Shown here: positions 41,581 through 49,987 of the stretch, piece by piece
Layout of the letters: every line of letters starts with the position of its first letter
Position numbering within the stretch: the first letter of the stretch is position 1
Origin: Bacteroidia bacterium
GTDB taxonomy: Bacteria; Bacteroidota; Bacteroidia; JADZBD01
DNA length: 64,000 bases
NCBI GenBank assembly: GCA_020852255.1
Contig: JADZBD010000020.1
Span: 57,700 to 121,699 of the forward strand
Direction of reading: 5' to 3'
The notes under the pieces: model-generated
Databases searched by the model: none
Seen by the model: the letters and a program-made list of their open reading frames with translations, nothing else
Told to the model about the DNA's origin: nothing
Program-made: the position numbers and the translations under genes

Positions 41581-42188
41581 GAGACGATAAAGGAAGAAAT
41601 CTGACCGATAAGGCTCAGCACGACTTTAACCTGGTAAAATCAGCGCTCGACAAAGGCGACCAACGGGCCTATGCAGAGCTGATGGGACGCTACAAGGATA
41701 CGGTCTATTTTATGTTGCTCAAAATGGTGAATAATAAAGACGATGCAGAAGATCTGACCATTGAAGCATTTGGAAAAGCCTTCAAGCGCCTTCACCAGTA
41801 TACTCCGAATTTTGCCTTTTCTACCTGGCTTTTCAAAATCGCCACCAATAACTGCATTGATTTTATACGCAAGAACCGTCTGAATATGCTCTCCATTGAC
41901 AAGCCAATGCGCGATGAGGAAGGAGGAGAAATTACGCTGGATATCCGCGATGAAAAGTCAGATCCTGAAGAAAATGTGATCAAAAAGCAAAAGGAGTTAC
42001 ATCTTCGGGCGATTGTAGACAAGCTTAAGCCCCGCTACCGCCAGTTGGTTCAGTTGAGGTATTTTGAGGAGAAGTCATACGAAGAGATATCTCAGGAGAT
42101 GGATCTGCCTGTGGGAACAGTGAAAGCACAGCTCTTCAGAGCCAGAGAGCTTCTTTACCAGGTGCTTCGAAAGAAGGACGATGTTTGA
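41568..42188 (+). CDS. ECF-type RNA polymerase sigma factor
   Basis: A 206-residue sigma-70 family protein with region 2 (about 35-110, GDQRAYAELMGRYKDTVYFMLLKMVNNKDDAEDLTIEAFGKAF and TWLFKIATNNCIDFIRKNR) and region 4 (about 145-200, RYRQLVQLRYFEEKSYEEISQEMDLPVGTVKAQLFRARELL). This is the usual layout of extracytoplasmic-function sigma factors. No anti-sigma gene is adjacent: it sits between a glycosyltransferase and rsmG, overlapping both (13 and eight bases). Its activity must be controlled another way, by expression level or an unlinked partner. Expression with rsmG suggests a growth-linked housekeeping role. Confidence 0.92.
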   Translation: MEEVGDDKGRNLTDKAQHDFNLVKSALDKGDQRAYAELMGRYKDTVYFMLLKMVNNKDDAEDLTIEAFGKAFKRLHQYTPNFAFSTWLFKIATNNCIDFIRKNRLNMLSIDKPMRDEEGGEITLDIRDEKSDPEENVIKKQKELHLRAIVDKLKPRYRQLVQLRYFEEKSYEEISQEMDLPVGTVKAQLFRARELLYQVLRKKDDV

Positions 42189-42798
42189 CAGGACTTCGCT
42201 TCATCATTTACTTCCGGAAATCACACCGGAGCAGGAAACACAGCTCGCCGCGCTGAGCGCCGTCTACGAGGAGTGGAATGCCCGCATCAATGTCATTAGC
42301 CGGAAGGATATTGGCAACCTTTTCGAACGTCATATCCTGCATTCGCTATGCATCGCGCGTTTTGCCGCCTTTCAGCCCGATCAACAGGTTTTGGATGTTG
42401 GAACCGGTGGAGGGTTTCCAGGTATCCCCTTGGCTATTGTATTTCCCCAAACCCGTTTTTTGCTCGTTGATTCGGTAGGCAAGAAACTGAAAGTGGCGAA
42501 GGCTGCGGCCGGCGTTGCCGGGTTGGAGAATGTCCGAATACAGCATGAAAGAGTGGAGAAGCTGCAGGAACGCTTTGATCATGTGGTCTCACGGGCCGTT
42601 ACTTCTATTCCGGAGGTAATGAATTGGATCCGGGGTAAGGCTGCGGGGAAGCATTCTGCACTCTGGTATTTGCGCGGGCTTCCGGTGCAGGAAGAAATGA
42701 AGACCTTACCGCCAGCTACGCGGATACACCGGCTGACGGATATTATGCCGGGCGAATTTTTCAGCACCAAGGCATTGCTGGAAATCCCACTCCGTTAA
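42181..42798 (+). CDS. rsmG: 16S rRNA (guanine-527-N7)-methyltransferase RsmG
   Basis: A 205-residue SAM-dependent methyltransferase that modifies G527 of 16S rRNA; loss confers low-level streptomycin resistance. The SAM-binding motif is VLDVGTGGGFPGIPLAI, preceded by NVISRKDIGNLFERHILHSL, both highly specific for RsmG/GidB. It overlaps the upstream sigma-factor gene by eight bases and ends the transcript, with 179 bases to the next gene. Confidence 0.95.
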   Translation: MFDRTSLHHLLPEITPEQETQLAALSAVYEEWNARINVISRKDIGNLFERHILHSLCIARFAAFQPDQQVLDVGTGGGFPGIPLAIVFPQTRFLLVDSVGKKLKVAKAAAGVAGLENVRIQHERVEKLQERFDHVVSRAVTSIPEVMNWIRGKAAGKHSALWYLRGLPVQEEMKTLPPATRIHRLTDIMPGEFFSTKALLEIPLR

Positions 42799-42977
42799 CT
42801 ACCAGATAACCCGATTTTTCGTCCACTTATGAGGCAGAACCTGCCACCTGAGTCTAGGCGGGAGGAAACAGACCCGTTTAGTATTAATTTTTCTTTGTTT
42901 TTCTGCCCGTTCCTTACATCCCATCTTTGCCTTACCCCCGCTGGTCTGCCCGATGTTTAAGTTCAAAATCATAGGCC
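42799..42977. other. Intergenic region between rsmG and the giant exported protein
   Basis: The gap holds a CATCTTTG sequence near 42925, one base from the -7 consensus, about 50 bases before the ATG at 42978. No small gene or structured RNA is recognised. Confidence 0.4.
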
Positions 42978-45900
42978 ATGAAAAAGTCACTCTTGTTTTG
43001 TGCGTTGGTAATGGGCACGGGATTTTTCCTTATCGCACGGGAAAACGCGGGAACAGGTCCCCGCAGAGAATCGCCTGCTCAATCGTTGAGCTCCGGATGT
43101 GACCCCGGAACATCCCAGATGGATCTTGCAGTCAATAATGTGCGTACAACCGTCCTCGTTTCTGGCGACATGTGGTGGGATCTGAGCAATCCGAAATATG
43201 AGATTCCGCGCGGATCGGGTAAACATTCTATGTTCTCGGGATCGTTGTGGATTGGGGGAATTGATGCAGGTGGCCAGCTAAAGGTGGCAGCCATGACCTA
43301 TCGCCAGAGTGGAAGCGATTTCTGGCCCGGTCCTCTGGATAATATGGCAGGCATTACACAAGATATGTGCCGGCGGTATGACCATCATTACAAGATCACA
43401 CGAAAGGAAGTGGAAGAATTTGTGGCGGGCACTATTTCGCCAACGGCGAATATCACATCGTGGCCCGGAACAGGACCCGATGGTCAGACGCTTGCTCCTT
43501 TTGTAGATGTGAACGGTGACAATGTTTATGAGCCGTCAGCCGGTGATTACCCGGGATATAATCTGAACAGCGTTCCCGACGGAGACTGCACGGGATACAT
43601 TTACGGTGACGAAACCATCTGGTGGGTATTCAATGACCGGGGAAACATTCACACGGAATCAGAGGCTGAAGCGATCGGATTGGAAATTCAGGCCCAGGCA
43701 TTTGCTTTCAGCACCAACGATGAAATCAATGACATGACATTTTACCAGTATAAGATTATCAATCGTTCTACCTACCAGCTCAACCAGACTTACTTCGGTC
43801 AGTGGGTTGATGCTGATCTCGGATACTATAAAGATGATTATGTTGGCTGTGATGTTCCGAAAGGGCTGGGATATTGTTATAATGCAGATAATGATGACGA
43901 GTTGAATCAGGGCGGTTACGGTTCTAACCCACCCGCTATCGGTGTTGACTTTTTTATGGGGCCACTGGCAGATTTTGGAGATGGAATTAATAACGACAGA
44001 GATTCGCTTCTGGATGAAATCGGGGAGCAGATCATCATGTCGAAATTTGTTTATTATAACAACGATTGGACGGAGCGCGGCAACCCGGAGAACGGAATGG
44101 ATATTTACGGTTACCTGCGCGGTTTTTGGAAAGATGGAACCCCTATCACCTACGGAGGTAACGGGTATTCCGGCACTACTCCCTGTGACTTTATGTTTCC
44201 CGGTGATTCCGATCATGAATGGGAGTGGGGGACAGGAGGAAGTTTCGGATCGGGGGCTGCACCGCAACCCGACTGGTATGAGAGTATACAGCCGGATGAC
44301 CGACGCTTTCTGCAGTCGGCCGGAGCTTTTACTTTGAAACCGGGTGCTGTCAATTTCATCACAACGGGTGTGGTATGGGCCCGTGCATCCTCCGGAGGGG
44401 CCCTCGCTTCCGTAGATCTCTTGAAAAAAGCAGACGAAAAGGCACAAGCTCTGTTCAACAACTGTTTTAAACTCATTGATGGCCCGGATGCACCCGATCT
44501 GACCTTGCAGGAGCTGGACAGGCAATTGATACTCTATCTTGGAAATAAAGTAACGGGTAATAACTACAACGAATCCTATGAAGAGACGGATCCTACGATT
44601 ATTTCTCCTGTCAATGTAATTCCGCCCTGGGATAACACGTATAATTTTGAGGGATACAAGATTTACCAGTTACGGAATGCCTCCGTTTCCGTTACGGACC
44701 TTCACAATCCCGATCTGGCGAGACTGGCAGCGCAGGTAGATTTGGAGAATTTTGATCCTGCCGGGGCACCTGTCGGGCAGTTAGTGAACTTTTATTACAA
44801 TCCTTCCCTCGGTGCAAATGTACCCGTTGAAGAGGTCAATGGAGAGAACAAGGGGATCCTGCATTCATTTGTGATCAGTACAGACCAGTTTGCCACCGGT
44901 GATCCCCGCCTGGTGAATCACAAGGAATATTATTTTATGGTGGTAGCGTATGCGTATAATAATTATAAAGAGTATGAGCCGGCCAACCCGCTGGGGCTGG
45001 ATGGTCAGAAGAAGCCCTATCTCCAGGGAAGAAAGAATGTGAAGGTTTATAAAGGCATACCACACCTGCCTGCGCCTGAACAATACGGAACATCCCAGGG
45101 ATCTTCATATGGAATTGGCCCAAAGCTCAGAAGAGAAGAAGGACAGGGGAACGGAGGTCTGATTCTGGATCTGACGTCTGAAACCGTTAACGAGATACTG
45201 AATTCTCCGGTGCATCGCTCTTTCCGTCCGCTGTATGAAAACGGGGGAGGACCGGTCAAGATCAAGGTGGTGGATCCGCTGAATGTTCCGGATGCCGATT
45301 TCACTTTCCGGTTGAACGGGACAGGAAATACGGCCACTTGGACATTAAAAAACGAGCAAAGCGGTGTGCAGAAAAATTCAGACCGGACCATTCAATCCGG
45401 AAATGAACAGCTCATTCCGGAATGGGGAATTTCCGTATGGATTGAACAGGTTCCGGGAATAGGGAATGGTTCTCCCGACGGGGGCTTTCTTGAAGGAACG
45501 CTGCAATTCTCGGATCCAGCGCGCCCCTGGCTTACCGGTATACCAGATGAAGACGGACATTCTTACCAGAACTGGATTCGGTCCGGACGTTATGCGCATG
45601 CAGGAGGCGAGTTCAACGACTACAATTATTCGCTTAATGCGCAGAATCAGGTGGTGGGGAGCGGACTGGATGACGACGGTGTATATGAAAAGATGATAGG
45701 AGGCACATGGGCTCCGTACCGTATGTGTGCCAGAAACCAATTTGGCCCAGCCTGGCTCGATGCCGTAAGTCATAATTTGTCGCTGCTCTCTAAACTGGCC
45801 GGCGTCGACATTGTAATCACACCGGATAAAAGCAAATGGACCCGGTGTGCAGTGCTTGAAATGTGCGACGATAATACCCTGTCTGAAGGAAATGCTGTAA

Positions 45901-46799
45901 AACATCATCTCCGGAGACACCCTTCGGTGGATAAGAACGGGCAGCCGGATGGATCAGGTACGATGGGATTGGGCTGGTTTCCCGGGTACGCCATCAATGT
46001 GGAAACGGGTGAGCGACTCAATATGGCCTTTGGTGAAAATTCCTTTCTCGGCGGACATAATGGAAAAGACCTGATCTGGAATCCGGATGGAGTGATTACT
46101 GACGCACCTTTCGAAACTATTTTCGGAGGACAGCATTACATCTATGTATTCGGGCATTCAATGGGGGCGGGATTTATGCCGGGTTACGACAGTGCTGCCT
46201 ACATTCATTCTAAGCTCGCGACCGGAAATTACAATCCCATGAACACCGATCTGAAATTTGTTTACCGGGATGCCATGTGGGTGGGAATGCCCCTGTTGGC
46301 GGAGGGAAGATCGCTCCTGGAATGTGAGGTAAAGATCCGGCTGCGTGTAGCAAAACCTTACAAGGCCGACTGGGCGGTGGACGGTTCCCCGGCACCTGAA
46401 AATTCCAATTTCCCAATGTATACCTTTTCCACATCGGATCTGAAATCCTCTACACACAACCAACCCGTAGCCGCCGATGCGCTTTCTCTTATTCAAGTGG
46501 TTCCCAATCCATATTATGGGTACTCTGCCTATGAGAAGAACAGTTCGGATACCCGTATCAAGATTACCAATCTGCCCGTGAAATGCCTGATCCGGATCTA
46601 TACGCTGAACGGCACGCTGGTAAGAACCATTACCCGTGACGACGCCACGACTACATTTTCCGAATGGGACCTGAAAAATGAAGCAGGCATTCCAATAGCA
46701 GGGGGAATGTACATCATTCACGTGGATGCAGAAGGAATAGGGGAGCGCATACTGAAATGGTTCGGGGTCATACGTCCACAGGATCTCGGGACGTTCTAA
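42978..46799 (+). CDS. Very large exported protein with T9SS/FlgD-like C-terminal domain
   Basis: A 1273-residue secreted protein with a signal peptide (KKSLLFCALVMGTGFFLIA). The body has many Asp/Asn/Gly-rich loops of the calcium-binding kind (DGINNDRDSLLDEIGEQI, DNDDELNQGGYG). A recurring extracellular module covers about residues 20-470 (SGSLWIGGIDAGGQLKVAAMTYR, FYQYKIINRSTYQLNQTYFGQWVDADLGYY). The last 95 residues start at VPNPYYGYSAYE and run through IRIYTLNGTLVRTITRDD to GGMYIIHVDAEG, a FlgD-Ig/type A-like sorting module. Proteins of this family occur in Bacteroidota and Ignavibacteria as surface-exposed cargo of unknown function. Although adjacent to housekeeping genes it stands as its own transcript. 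Confidence 0.83.
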   Translation: MKKSLLFCALVMGTGFFLIARENAGTGPRRESPAQSLSSGCDPGTSQMDLAVNNVRTTVLVSGDMWWDLSNPKYEIPRGSGKHSMFSGSLWIGGIDAGGQLKVAAMTYRQSGSDFWPGPLDNMAGITQDMCRRYDHHYKITRKEVEEFVAGTISPTANITSWPGTGPDGQTLAPFVDVNGDNVYEPSAGDYPGYNLNSVPDGDCTGYIYGDETIWWVFNDRGNIHTESEAEAIGLEIQAQAFAFSTNDEINDMTFYQYKIINRSTYQLNQTYFGQWVDADLGYYKDDYVGCDVPKGLGYCYNADNDDELNQGGYGSNPPAIGVDFFMGPLADFGDGINNDRDSLLDEIGEQIIMSKFVYYNNDWTERGNPENGMDIYGYLRGFWKDGTPITYGGNGYSGTTPCDFMFPGDSDHEWEWGTGGSFGSGAAPQPDWYESIQPDDRRFLQSAGAFTLKPGAVNFITTGVVWARASSGGALASVDLLKKADEKAQALFNNCFKLIDGPDAPDLTLQELDRQLILYLGNKVTGNNYNESYEETDPTIISPVNVIPPWDNTYNFEGYKIYQLRNASVSVTDLHNPDLARLAAQVDLENFDPAGAPVGQLVNFYYNPSLGANVPVEEVNGENKGILHSFVISTDQFATGDPRLVNHKEYYFMVVAYAYNNYKEYEPANPLGLDGQKKPYLQGRKNVKVYKGIPHLPAPEQYGTSQGSSYGIGPKLRREEGQGNGGLILDLTSETVNEILNSPVHRSFRPLYENGGGPVKIKVVDPLNVPDADFTFRLNGTGNTATWTLKNEQSGVQKNSDRTIQSGNEQLIPEWGISVWIEQVPGIGNGSPDGGFLEGTLQFSDPARPWLTGIPDEDGHSYQNWIRSGRYAHAGGEFNDYNYSLNAQNQVVGSGLDDDGVYEKMIGGTWAPYRMCARNQFGPAWLDAVSHNLSLLSKLAGVDIVITPDKSKWTRCAVLEMCDDNTLSEGNAVKHHLRRHPSVDKNGQPDGSGTMGLGWFPGYAINVETGERLNMAFGENSFLGGHNGKDLIWNPDGVITDAPFETIFGGQHYIYVFGHSMGAGFMPGYDSAAYIHSKLATGNYNPMNTDLKFVYRDAMWVGMPLLAEGRSLLECEVKIRLRVAKPYKADWAVDGSPAPENSNFPMYTFSTSDLKSSTHNQPVAADALSLIQVVPNPYYGYSAYEKNSSDTRIKITNLPVKCLIRIYTLNGTLVRTITRDDATTTFSEWDLKNEAGIPIAGGMYIIHVDAEGIGERILKWFGVIRPQDLGTF

Positions 46800-46808
46800 A
46801 ACAATGAA

Positions 46809-46840
46809 ATCCGGAAGAGGAATGCCCGCCTCTTCCGGAT
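46809..46840. terminator. 12-bp perfect hairpin between convergent genes
   Basis: ATCCGGAAGAGG at 46809-46820 is perfectly complementary to CCTCTTCCGGAT at 46829-46840, with an eight-base loop. It starts ten bases after the stop of the giant exported gene and lies before the convergent accD stop at 46857. There is no long T-tract on the plus side; on the minus side a T-rich TTTCATTGTTTTAG follows. It probably ends transcription from both sides. Confidence 0.75.
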
Positions 46841-46856
46841 GAATGAAGGAGAGGGA

Positions 46857-47702
46857 TCAATGAATGAAGTAACCGAGAATTCTTGATAAGGAAGACTTGA
46901 GTTCCTTTCGGTGAATGATTTTGTCCAGAAATCCATGTTCAAGAACAAATTCTGCAGTCTGAAAGCCTTTCGGAAGTTCTTTTCCAATGGTTTCCTTCAC
47001 CACGCGCGGACCCGCGAATCCGATGAGTGATTGTGGTTCGGCAATGTTCAGGTCGCCCAGCATGGCATATGATGCCGTAACCCCGCCGGTGGTAGGATCA
47101 GTAAGCAGAGAAATGAATGGGATCCCCGCATCGGCCAGTAAGGTGAGCTTGGCGGAGGTTTTTGCCATCTGCATAAGGGAAAATGCGGCTTCCATCATGC
47201 GCGCACCTCCGGATTTTGATATAATCAGAAAGGGTATTCGGTGCCGCAGGCAGTAATCAATGGCCAACGATATTTTTTCACCAACCACCGATCCCATGGA
47301 ACCGCCTATGAATTTGAAATCCATGCAGGCGATCACGAGGTCCTTGCCGTCTATTTTTCCGTGAGCCGTCCGGATCGCATCCCGCAAGCCCGTTTTCTGA
47401 ATAGAATCGGTCAAACGATCAGTGTATTTCTTCGTATCGCTGAACCCAAGCGGATCACCGGCAATCAGATCCGGATTCAATTCTGAAAATTCATTGTTGT
47501 CGAAAAGGATGGCAAAGTATTCTTTGGAACCAATTTTGTCATGATACTCGCAGTGCGGGCACACGTACAGATTATTGGTGTGGTCGTTCGCGCTGGTAAT
47601 CTTTTTACATTCCGGACACTTGTACCACAGCCCCTCCGGAGTTTCCTTCTTCTCACGAGTGGACGTGGTAATTCCTTCTTTAATTCGTTTGAACCAGCTC
47701 AT
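46857..47702 (-). CDS. accD: Acetyl-CoA carboxylase carboxyltransferase subunit beta
   Basis: A 281-residue subunit of acetyl-CoA carboxylase that transfers carboxyl from biotin to acetyl-CoA, the first step of fatty acid synthesis. The N-terminal zinc ribbon has four cysteines (C29, C32, C48, C51 in YKCPECKK and VCPHCEYH). The carboxyltransferase core shows [13 protein letters not shown] and [16 protein letters not shown], and the oxyanion region [23 protein letters not shown]. It lies six bases after the class I aldolase gene on the same strand. Confidence 0.96.
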   Translation of the reverse strand: MSWFKRIKEGITTSTREKKETPEGLWYKCPECKKITSANDHTNNLYVCPHCEYHDKIGSKEYFAILFDNNEFSELNPDLIAGDPLGFSDTKKYTDRLTDSIQKTGLRDAIRTAHGKIDGKDLVIACMDFKFIGGSMGSVVGEKISLAIDYCLRHRIPFLIISKSGGARMMEAAFSLMQMAKTSAKLTLLADAGIPFISLLTDPTTGGVTASYAMLGDLNIAEPQSLIGFAGPRVVKETIGKELPKGFQTAEFVLEHGFLDKIIHRKELKSSLSRILGYFIH

Positions 47703-47708
47703 ACCAGA

Positions 47709-48776
47709 TCAGGCGATCGTAATTTCTTTGGACAAATAAACATCCTGTATGGCATTCAGCAAGGCCACACCTTCCTTCATCGGCTTTTGAAATGCCTTTC
47801 TTCCTGAAATCAGTCCGGTGCCGCCCGCTCTCTTATTGATGACAGCAGTGGTAACCGCTTCCGCCAGATCGGAGGCGCCCTTGGATTCGCCCCCTGAATT
47901 GATCAGTCCGGAACGTCCCATGTAGCAGTTGACCACCTGGTAACGGCAAAGATCAATCGGATGATCAGAGCTCAGGTCTGAATATACTTTGGCATGGGTC
48001 TTGCCAAAATTCAGCGCAGTGTAACCGCCGTTTCCTGCCGGAAGTTTCTGCTTTATGATATCCGCCTGAATCGTGACACCCAGGTGATTGGCCTGGGAAG
48101 TAAGGTCACCGGAAGTATGAAAATCCTGTCCGTCCTTTTTGAATGCACTGTTGCGCAGGTAACACCAAAGGATGGTGGCCATTCCCAGTTCATGGGCGCG
48201 CTCGAATGCTCTTGATACTTCAACAATCTGACGGGTTGATTCTGCCGAACCAAAATAAATGGTTGCCCCAACCGCCGCCGCACCCATTCTCCAGGCTTCC
48301 TCTACCGTGCCGAACATGATCTGATCAAATTTGTTCGGGTAGGAAAGAAACTCGTTATGGTTGATCTTTACAATAAATGGAATCTTGTGTGCGTACTTTC
48401 TGGATACCGACCCGAGCACCCCAAATGTGGAAGCCACCGCGTTGCAACCGCCTTCAATGGCGAGCTCCACAATTTTGTCCGGATCAAAACAGGAGGGATT
48501 CGGTGCGAAGGACGCCCCGGCACTGTGCTCGATTCCCTGATCTACGGGCAATATATTGACATAGCCCGTACCGCTTAAACGCCCTGTTGAAAAAATAGAC
48601 TGTAAGTTTCTCAAAACCTGATTGTTACGATTTGAGTCCTTGTAGACTCTGTCTACGAATTCAGGCCCGGGAAGGTGAAGTGAATTTCGCCCCACTTTGC
48701 ATTTGTGGTCGAGATAATACCCCGCTTTGTCTCCCAGCAGTTCAGTAAGCGTTGAGCCTGCAATAGTTGCTCCCAT
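47709..48776 (-). CDS. fbaB: Class I fructose-bisphosphate aldolase (DhnA/FbaB type)
   Basis: A 355-residue Schiff-base aldolase of the DhnA family that splits fructose-1,6-bisphosphate in glycolysis and runs in reverse in gluconeogenesis. Typical stretches are [51 protein letters not shown] and a C-terminal phosphate-binding [14 protein letters not shown]. The KINHNE segment corresponds to the usual substrate-contact lysine region. A perfect TAAATTTG -7 element lies 22 bases upstream. It forms a two-gene transcript with accD, linking carbohydrate and lipid metabolism. Confidence 0.94.
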   Translation of the reverse strand: MGATIAGSTLTELLGDKAGYYLDHKCKVGRNSLHLPGPEFVDRVYKDSNRNNQVLRNLQSIFSTGRLSGTGYVNILPVDQGIEHSAGASFAPNPSCFDPDKIVELAIEGGCNAVASTFGVLGSVSRKYAHKIPFIVKINHNEFLSYPNKFDQIMFGTVEEAWRMGAAAVGATIYFGSAESTRQIVEVSRAFERAHELGMATILWCYLRNSAFKKDGQDFHTSGDLTSQANHLGVTIQADIIKQKLPAGNGGYTALNFGKTHAKVYSDLSSDHPIDLCRYQVVNCYMGRSGLINSGGESKGASDLAEAVTTAVINKRAGGTGLISGRKAFQKPMKEGVALLNAIQDVYLSKEITIA

Positions 48777-48798
48777 GATGTCAGATATTTTAGGAAGG

Positions 48799-48806
48799 CA
48801 AATTTA
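48799..48806 (-). promoter_or_regulatory. Bacteroidota -7 element for fbaB-accD (TAAATTTG)
   Basis: On the minus strand TAAATTTG matches TAnnTTTG exactly and ends 22 bases before the aldolase ATG, giving a leader of about 15 bases. It lies within 30 bases of the upstream gene's stop, so it would make the aldolase transcript partly independent of the FtsB/DivIC gene. No TTTG is seen at the expected -33 position. Confidence 0.5.
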
Positions 48807-48832
48807 AGAAAAATACAGGCTGAGAGCGAGGA

Positions 48833-49138
48833 CTATTTCACCGTATCAGGCACAATGACAAAGATATCTTCATTGTCCTTTTTCATCATATATGTCTCAC
48901 GGGCGAATTTCTCCAGGCTGGAAGGAGAGGTTTGTAAGTCGTGCAGGGATATTTTATTCTCTTCGATCCTCTCCTGGTAATACAACTTTTCCTGAGTCAG
49001 TTTCTGAAGCTGGCGGGTGAGCTCCATCTGTGAAAAAACGTTATTTTTATCAAGAAAGATAACCCAAACCGCAACCACGGTGATCGAAAGAACGTACTTA
49101 TTGCGGACAAACCTGAAAATGGATTTTACAGCTTTCAC
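48833..49138 (-). CDS. FtsB/DivIC-family septum formation protein
   Basis: A 101-residue bitopic protein of the FtsB/DivIC type, which joins the FtsQ-FtsL-FtsB complex that activates septal peptidoglycan synthesis. A short cytoplasmic N-terminus is followed by one helix (about 13-31, KYVLSITVVAVWVIFLD), a coiled coil (about 35-72, LTRQLQKLTQEKLYYQERIEENK), and the conserved LEKFARETYMMKKDNEDIFVIVP. The only possible start is GTG 49138, five bases after a perfect -7 box. Confidence 0.9.
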   Translation of the reverse strand: MKAVKSIFRFVRNKYVLSITVVAVWVIFLDKNNVFSQMELTRQLQKLTQEKLYYQERIEENKISLHDLQTSPSSLEKFARETYMMKKDNEDIFVIVPDTVK

Positions 49139-49143
49139 AGGAT

Positions 49144-49151
49144 CAAAATTA
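49144..49151 (-). promoter_or_regulatory. Bacteroidota -7 element for the FtsB/DivIC gene (TAATTTTG)
   Basis: On the minus strand TAATTTTG matches TAnnTTTG exactly and ends five bases before the GTG start at 49138. It supports that GTG and predicts a leaderless mRNA. Confidence 0.5.
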
Positions 49152-49221
49152 GGATATGGTCCTTTGGGCCTTCTCCCGGAAAGGCATCACTTGTTAACAC
49201 CGGTTCGTTAATATTTGCCAA

Positions 49222-49959
49222 ATGAAAAACCTGTTGGTGCTCCTTAGTGTATTGCTTATACAACCCTCCTTCAGAGAGGATCAGAAAAAGCATGCCAGGG
49301 TGAAAGCGGCGTACTCCGCCAAATACGAAGCGATCAAAAAAGCGCTGGATGCCAGGGGTATTCCAGCAGGGAAATTGAATATCTGTCTGGTCGGATACAA
49401 GGAGGAACAGGTGCTGGAATTATGGGTAAGAAAAGGTACGGAAGGGAAATACAGCTTGTACGGGACATATCCGGTATGCGCATCGAGCGGTACGATCGGA
49501 CCCAAACGCAGAGCCGGTGACGGTCAGGTTCCGGAGGGCTTTTATCACATTGATCGCTACAATCCCTACAGTAATTTCCATCTTTCGCTGGGTGTCTCCT
49601 ATCCCAACGCATCCGACCGAATTCTGGGAACCAGGGGTAGCCTGGGTGGTGATATTTTTATTCATGGTTCCTGTGTAACCATCGGTTGTATGCCTCTCAC
49701 AGACGACCTTATCAAGGAAGTTTATGTGCTTGCCGTGGAAGCCAGAACTTCCGGTCAAACCCGCATTCCCTGCCTGATCTTTCCGATGCGAATGGACGCA
49801 AAGGGCATGAAGAAGCTGGAAGAATACTCGGTTGCCAACCCGGTTTTGCAAAAGTTCTGGAAAAATCTGGAAGAAGGATATGCCCTTTTTGTAAAGAATT
49901 CACGCCCGCCGGAGTATACCGTTAAAAAGGATGGTCAATATCAATTTTCCTCTGACTGA
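49222..49959 (+). CDS. Exported L,D-transpeptidase (YkuD-like/murein family)
   Basis: A 245-residue protein with a signal peptide (KNLLVLLSVLLIQPSF). The catalytic motif IHGSCVTIGCMPL supplies H148 and nucleophile C156. The preceding VPEGFYHIDRYNPYSNFHLSLGVSYPN segment is diagnostic of the YafK/ErfK-like group. Such enzymes make or break L,D-crosslinks in peptidoglycan or attach proteins to it. The start codon lies four bases after a near-consensus AATATTTG. It is divergent from the FtsB/DivIC gene and overlaps the leader of the MORN gene downstream, so it may share a transcript with it. Confidence 0.92.
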   Translation: MKNLLVLLSVLLIQPSFREDQKKHARVKAAYSAKYEAIKKALDARGIPAGKLNICLVGYKEEQVLELWVRKGTEGKYSLYGTYPVCASSGTIGPKRRAGDGQVPEGFYHIDRYNPYSNFHLSLGVSYPNASDRILGTRGSLGGDIFIHGSCVTIGCMPLTDDLIKEVYVLAVEARTSGQTRIPCLIFPMRMDAKGMKKLEEYSVANPVLQKFWKNLEEGYALFVKNSRPPEYTVKKDGQYQFSSD

Positions 49960-49987
49960 GTTTTTGTACCTTGGTCAAAATGCTTTC

